Origin: Bacillus sp. FJAT-29790
GTDB taxonomy: Bacteria > Bacillota > Bacilli > Bacillales > Cytobacillaceae
NCBI RefSeq assembly: GCF_019039215.1
Contig: NZ_JAHNZZ010000002.1
Coordinates: 220,247-284,246 of the forward strand
Length of the DNA: 64,000 nucleotides
Direction of reading: 5' to 3'
Position 1 is the stretch's first letter. Every line of letters begins with the position of its first letter. Below are positions 61,103-64,000 of the stretch, one piece after another. The translations under genes and the position numbers were made by a program. The notes beneath the pieces were generated by a model. It worked only from the letters and a program-made list of their open reading frames with translations. It made no database searches and was not told where the DNA came from.

Positions 61103-62374
61103 TCAAAAATAAGTGGGCAAATCGAGTTCGTAAATGGCACGCGGGCGCCCTTGTTGATAAGTCATTTCTTCACCGACGACACGAGCATATCCATGGTCGA
61201 CTAATTTTTTAATTATGCGCTCTGTGGAACGTCTTGTCACTTGAAGATATTCAGCAAGTTCTTTAGAAGTAAATTGAAGTGACGGCCTAAATTTGCTGAA
61301 TTGCATGATTTTCGAGAGATTAGCAGGACTTAATTTCGTTCGTTTGGCTATTTGCAAAAATTCAGGATGATCATTTTTCAATCGCAGTTGTTTACTTTCT
61401 TGTGGAAAAGGACCAAGAAGCTCTTTCTTTTCCGTTAAAATGTACCCGCACTTTTCAACTGCATTTTTTTCGGCAAACCGGAGGGCGTCTGTTGCGTTTT
61501 GGTCAGCTTCCATTATTGTAGTCCCATAGCCGAAGCCGATGGTGATAGTTTCTTCCCATTTATTAAGGAAATGCTGGAGCATATCCCGCTTCATTAACGT
61601 TTCGATATCGCCCCGAGTGCTGTAAAGGACAAAAAGGGCATCATCCACCTGCTGTACGGATGCATTGATGTTATGAGCGAATGAATCAACTATTTCCCGC
61701 TGCTGATTATCCCAATTGTTTAGAGAGACATAGGCAACTGCTACTTGAGCGGATTGACTTTTTACAAGCTCGGCTTGGTCTTTCGCATCCTGCAGCCCTC
61801 GAATTAATACACTTATTGGATCCGTCATCCTTAAGGCAGGTACGCCAAGAAGCTGTAGCTGATCAAAAACGGCATGAATACTCGTTAAGGCTAAATCGAC
61901 AGAGCCTTGCTTCCAAAGTGAATAATGATAACTTGTGATTCGTTTCAAGTCGAACTCTTCTTTCTCAAGCATTTGATGATAATCCATTACATGAAAACGC
62001 TGCACATTAATATCTATCGACTCTAATACATTTGTTAAAAAAGAAGAATCGATTAAATCAATCGAAATGCGCTCCAACGGAACTTTTTTATGATAAAATA
62101 TAGAGAGTAAAGATGTCGTGATGGTCATTTCATCTTGGACTAGGTAGAGCGTAGGAATAGGTAAAGTTTCCCGATGTTTTTTCGAAAAATAATAAGGCAA
62201 AGCACCTGAAAAAAAGACAGCATCGCAAGGCTTAATATTTTTTACAAGGTTAGCTGCTCCTTGTGGTTCTTGATAAATATAGGGAATCAATTCAATATTA
62301 GCAACATATGGCTCAACGGATTGGATACTTTGAAAAAAATCAGCAGAGCAAATGACAGCAATTTTCGTACTCAT
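61103..62374 (-). CDS. Transcriptional regulator with degenerate GGDEF-like and C-terminal winged-helix domains
   Basis: The 423-residue protein has an N-terminal alpha/beta sensory region (IAVICSADFFQSIQSVEPYV). A middle segment recalls GGDEF domains without catalytic residues (ALFVLYSTRGD, then IGFGYGTTIMEADQNATDALRFAEKN). A final helix-turn-helix reads LQFTSKELAEYLQVTRRSTERIIKKLVDHGY. It lies divergent, 104 bases from the epimerase gene, so it probably controls that operon. The ligand is unknown, perhaps a peptidoglycan peptide if the neighbour is a dipeptide epimerase. Confidence 0.7.
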   Translation of the reverse strand: MSTKIAVICSADFFQSIQSVEPYVANIELIPYIYQEPQGAANLVKNIKPCDAVFFSGALPYYFSKKHRETLPIPTLYLVQDEMTITTSLLSIFYHKKVPLERISIDLIDSSFLTNVLESIDINVQRFHVMDYHQMLEKEEFDLKRITSYHYSLWKQGSVDLALTSIHAVFDQLQLLGVPALRMTDPISVLIRGLQDAKDQAELVKSQSAQVAVAYVSLNNWDNQQREIVDSFAHNINASVQQVDDALFVLYSTRGDIETLMKRDMLQHFLNKWEETITIGFGYGTTIMEADQNATDALRFAEKNAVEKCGYILTEKKELLGPFPQESKQLRLKNDHPEFLQIAKRTKLSPANLSKIMQFSKFRPSLQFTSKELAEYLQVTRRSTERIIKKLVDHGYARVVGEEMTYQQGRPRAIYELDLPTYF

Positions 62375-62478
62375 TAATTCAACTCCAAAAAAAGGGATTT
62401 ACATTTTTAAATAGCGACTATTTAACGACAACTATATCAAATCATTCATTATTTTGTAAACGAAAGGAAGTCATACTA

Positions 62479-63588
62479 ATGAAAATTACAGCTATTCATC
62501 TTTATGCCATTCATTTACCGCTTCATAACCCATTCGTCATCAGCTATGGTTCATACGACTATATGCCATCTATCATTGTGAAGATTGAAACGGACGAAGG
62601 CATTGTCGGCTACGGTGAAGGGGTGGCAGACGAACATGTGACAGGGGAATCATGGGAAGGCGTTTTTCATATATTGAAAAATACATTAGCACCTACTTTA
62701 CTGGGTAAAAACCCGATGGAAATCGAGAAGATTCACGATTTCATGAATAAGGCAATTTACGGGGCGCCGACTGCCAAGGCTGCAATTGATATTGCATGTT
62801 TTGATATTATGGGGAAAAAACTGGAGCAGCCAGTGTATCAGTTGATCGGCGGACGGTATCATGACGAGTTTCCAATCACCCATGTGCTAAGTATTGCTGA
62901 GCCTGTAGAGATGGCAGATGAAGCTGCATCAATGGTCGAAAAGGGCTACCGATCTTTTAAAATGAAAGTAGGAACAAAGGTCAGCCAAGATGTGAAGCGA
63001 ATCCAAGCTGTTCGTGAAAGAGTTGGAGAGGATATTGCGATTCGCGTAGATGTCAATCAAGGCTGGAGGAATAGTTCAACAACACTTGTGGCTTTAAACC
63101 AATTACGCGATTGCAATTTAGATTGGGTTGAACAGCCGGTAGTTGCTGATGATATTGACGGAATGGTTGAAGTAAAATCTAAGACTACTCTTCCTTTAAT
63201 GATCGATGAAGGCTTAAAAGGTTCTCGTGAAATGCTCGAAATCATCCAAAAACGCGCATCTGATAAAGTCAATATTAAATTAATGAAGTGCGGGGGAATT
63301 TATCCTGCTGTGAAGCTTGCTCATCAAGCGGAGCTTGCAGGCATCGAATGCCAAGTTGGGTCGATGGTCGAATCTTCTGTTGGATCTGCAGCAGGATTCC
63401 ATGTCGCTTTTTCCAAAAAGGTCATTACAAGTGTCGAATTAACGGGCCCCTTGAAGTTTTCAAAGGATATTGGTAATTTACACTATGATGTCCCGTTTAT
63501 CCGGTTAACTGAAAAGCCGGGATTAGGTGTCGAGGTCGATGAAGAAATACTGAGCGAATTAACCGTATTTCAGGATATTGTCCGCTAA
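62479..63588 (+). CDS. Enolase-superfamily enzyme, probable dipeptide epimerase
   Basis: The 369-residue protein has the muconate-lactonising-enzyme fold: a capping domain, then the catalytic Lys pair in SFKMKVGT (K-x-K), metal ligands in RVDVNQGW, WVEQP and MIDEG, and the second Lys in NIKLMKCGG. Relatives epimerise L-Ala-D/L-Glu from cell-wall turnover, racemise N-acyl amino acids or open lactones. Dipeptide epimerase is most likely, but the family is specificity-poor from sequence. RBS CGAAAGGAAG. A GNAT gene follows after 15 bases, probably in the same operon. Confidence 0.8.
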   Translation: MKITAIHLYAIHLPLHNPFVISYGSYDYMPSIIVKIETDEGIVGYGEGVADEHVTGESWEGVFHILKNTLAPTLLGKNPMEIEKIHDFMNKAIYGAPTAKAAIDIACFDIMGKKLEQPVYQLIGGRYHDEFPITHVLSIAEPVEMADEAASMVEKGYRSFKMKVGTKVSQDVKRIQAVRERVGEDIAIRVDVNQGWRNSSTTLVALNQLRDCNLDWVEQPVVADDIDGMVEVKSKTTLPLMIDEGLKGSREMLEIIQKRASDKVNIKLMKCGGIYPAVKLAHQAELAGIECQVGSMVESSVGSAAGFHVAFSKKVITSVELTGPLKFSKDIGNLHYDVPFIRLTEKPGLGVEVDEEILSELTVFQDIVR

Positions 63589-63603
63589 AAAGGAGGGAAA
63601 TTT

Positions 63604-64000
63604 GTGAACCATATTTATGAAGGTACACTCAATAAAAACGGTCAGGAGGGGCCCCTTCCATTTAGAGTTCGCACTTTAAATAGCGATCATTTGCCTGCTA
63701 TTTTAAACGTACAAGAAGAAGTTCTTCTTCAATTACAGGGCAAAGATACGCTGCAGCCACTTACGAAAGAAGAATTTGAATTTATTTTAACAGGAAAGGG
63801 ACTAATGATAGGTGCATTTGATGAGGAGAAGCTCATTGCATTTCGAGCGTTATTAGTTCCTCCGATCGATGAAGAACACTTAGGGATAGATATCGGGCTA
63901 CCAGAGGAGGAATTATCCAGGGTAATCTACCAGGAAATTTCGAATGTCCTCCCAGCCTACCGGGGAAATCAGCTGCAAAAGATCCTTGCGACCCTTATTA
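63604..64000 (+). CDS. Probable GNAT-like acetyltransferase, truncated by the window end
   Basis: The frame opens with GTG 7 bases after AGGAGGG and runs uninterrupted for 132 codons to the window edge (FRVRTLNSDHLPAILNVQEEV, then MIGAFDEEKLIAFRALLVPP, and AYRGNQLQKILATL). The last phrase has the R-G-x-x-L-Q spacing of an acetyl-CoA-binding loop. The C-terminus lies outside. Coupling with the epimerase gene suggests a shared peptide or amino-acid substrate. Confidence 0.7.
   Translation, partial: MNHIYEGTLNKNGQEGPLPFRVRTLNSDHLPAILNVQEEVLLQLQGKDTLQPLTKEEFEFILTGKGLMIGAFDEEKLIAFRALLVPPIDEEHLGIDIGLPEEELSRVIYQEISNVLPAYRGNQLQKILATLI

Overview
The window looks like the chromosome of a low-GC, spore-forming Bacillaceae species, not B. 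subtilis itself. Many gene groups match B. subtilis neighbourhoods: lia envelope stress, sinI/sinR, motAB and a yfk block (yfkA/B, D, E, F, H, I, K). Ribosome-binding sites are strong AGGAGG types, TTG and GTG starts are common, and Bacillaceae-type intergenic repeats are scattered throughout. I saw no rRNA, tRNA, CRISPR array, phage module or intact transposase.

Layout. 1-6.1 kb: a small membrane protein, an RraA-like protein, a VanW protein and a lia locus (liaI, liaH, liaF, liaS, liaR, no liaG) with a repeat element between liaS and liaR. 6.2-18.6 kb: ordinary housekeeping and envelope genes (DUF421, SpoVB-like flippase, DUF1284, acyl-CoA thioesterase, a TetR/dehydrogenase pair sharing a palindromic operator, GNAT, SLH-NlpC/P60 hydrolase, cardiolipin synthase, YetJ, MscL, lipoprotein). 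18.6-36.5 kb: the accessory heart of the window. 36.8-43 kb: AGCS symporter, topoisomerase III and an orthodox, isolated hutH. 43-54 kb: small basic proteins, motAB, a MarR/MFS pair, two SinR-type regulators, a convergent sinI, mnmH and yfkK/I/H. 53.5-64 kb: ZosA-like zinc ATPase, yfkF, yfkE, yfkD, yfkAB, then a regulator divergent from an enolase-superfamily epimerase and a truncated GNAT gene.

The 18.6-36.5 kb region reads like a histidine-utilisation cluster, but its enzymes are not orthodox. It holds two nearly identical urocanase-family genes, two polar amino-acid ABC transporters, an imidazolonepropionase-like amidohydrolase, an M20 hydrolase, a histidine-ammonia-lyase-like MIO enzyme, an AmpS aminopeptidase and a sigma-54-dependent PAS/AAA+ activator. 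Each hut-like enzyme keeps its fold and cofactor or metal signature but has changed residues in motifs I remember as conserved. The lyase has Asp where HALs carry the Ser-His histidine, and His in the GGNFH motif. The HutI-like enzyme has Ala in place of the Glu of HADE. The urocanases lack the YGNNIR and HHGGGVG motifs. The M20 enzyme has Gln in place of a metal-ligand Glu. My inference is a pathway for a ring-modified histidine or related imidazole (for example a methyl- or thio-histidine derivative), taken up by the ABC systems and switched on by the sigma-54 activator. Both urocanase genes have near-consensus -24/-12 promoters, each preceded by two copies of a shared motif, TGCAAR-N6-CTGCRM, at matching distances. 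The substrate is not determined by the sequence.

The same region shows repeated local duplication: paralogous ABC-urocanase units, a deletion remnant of the aminopeptidase gene, a decayed duplicate of a binding-protein gene start, a 52-bp tandem repeat array and, further on, a duplicated start region in the orthodox hutH.
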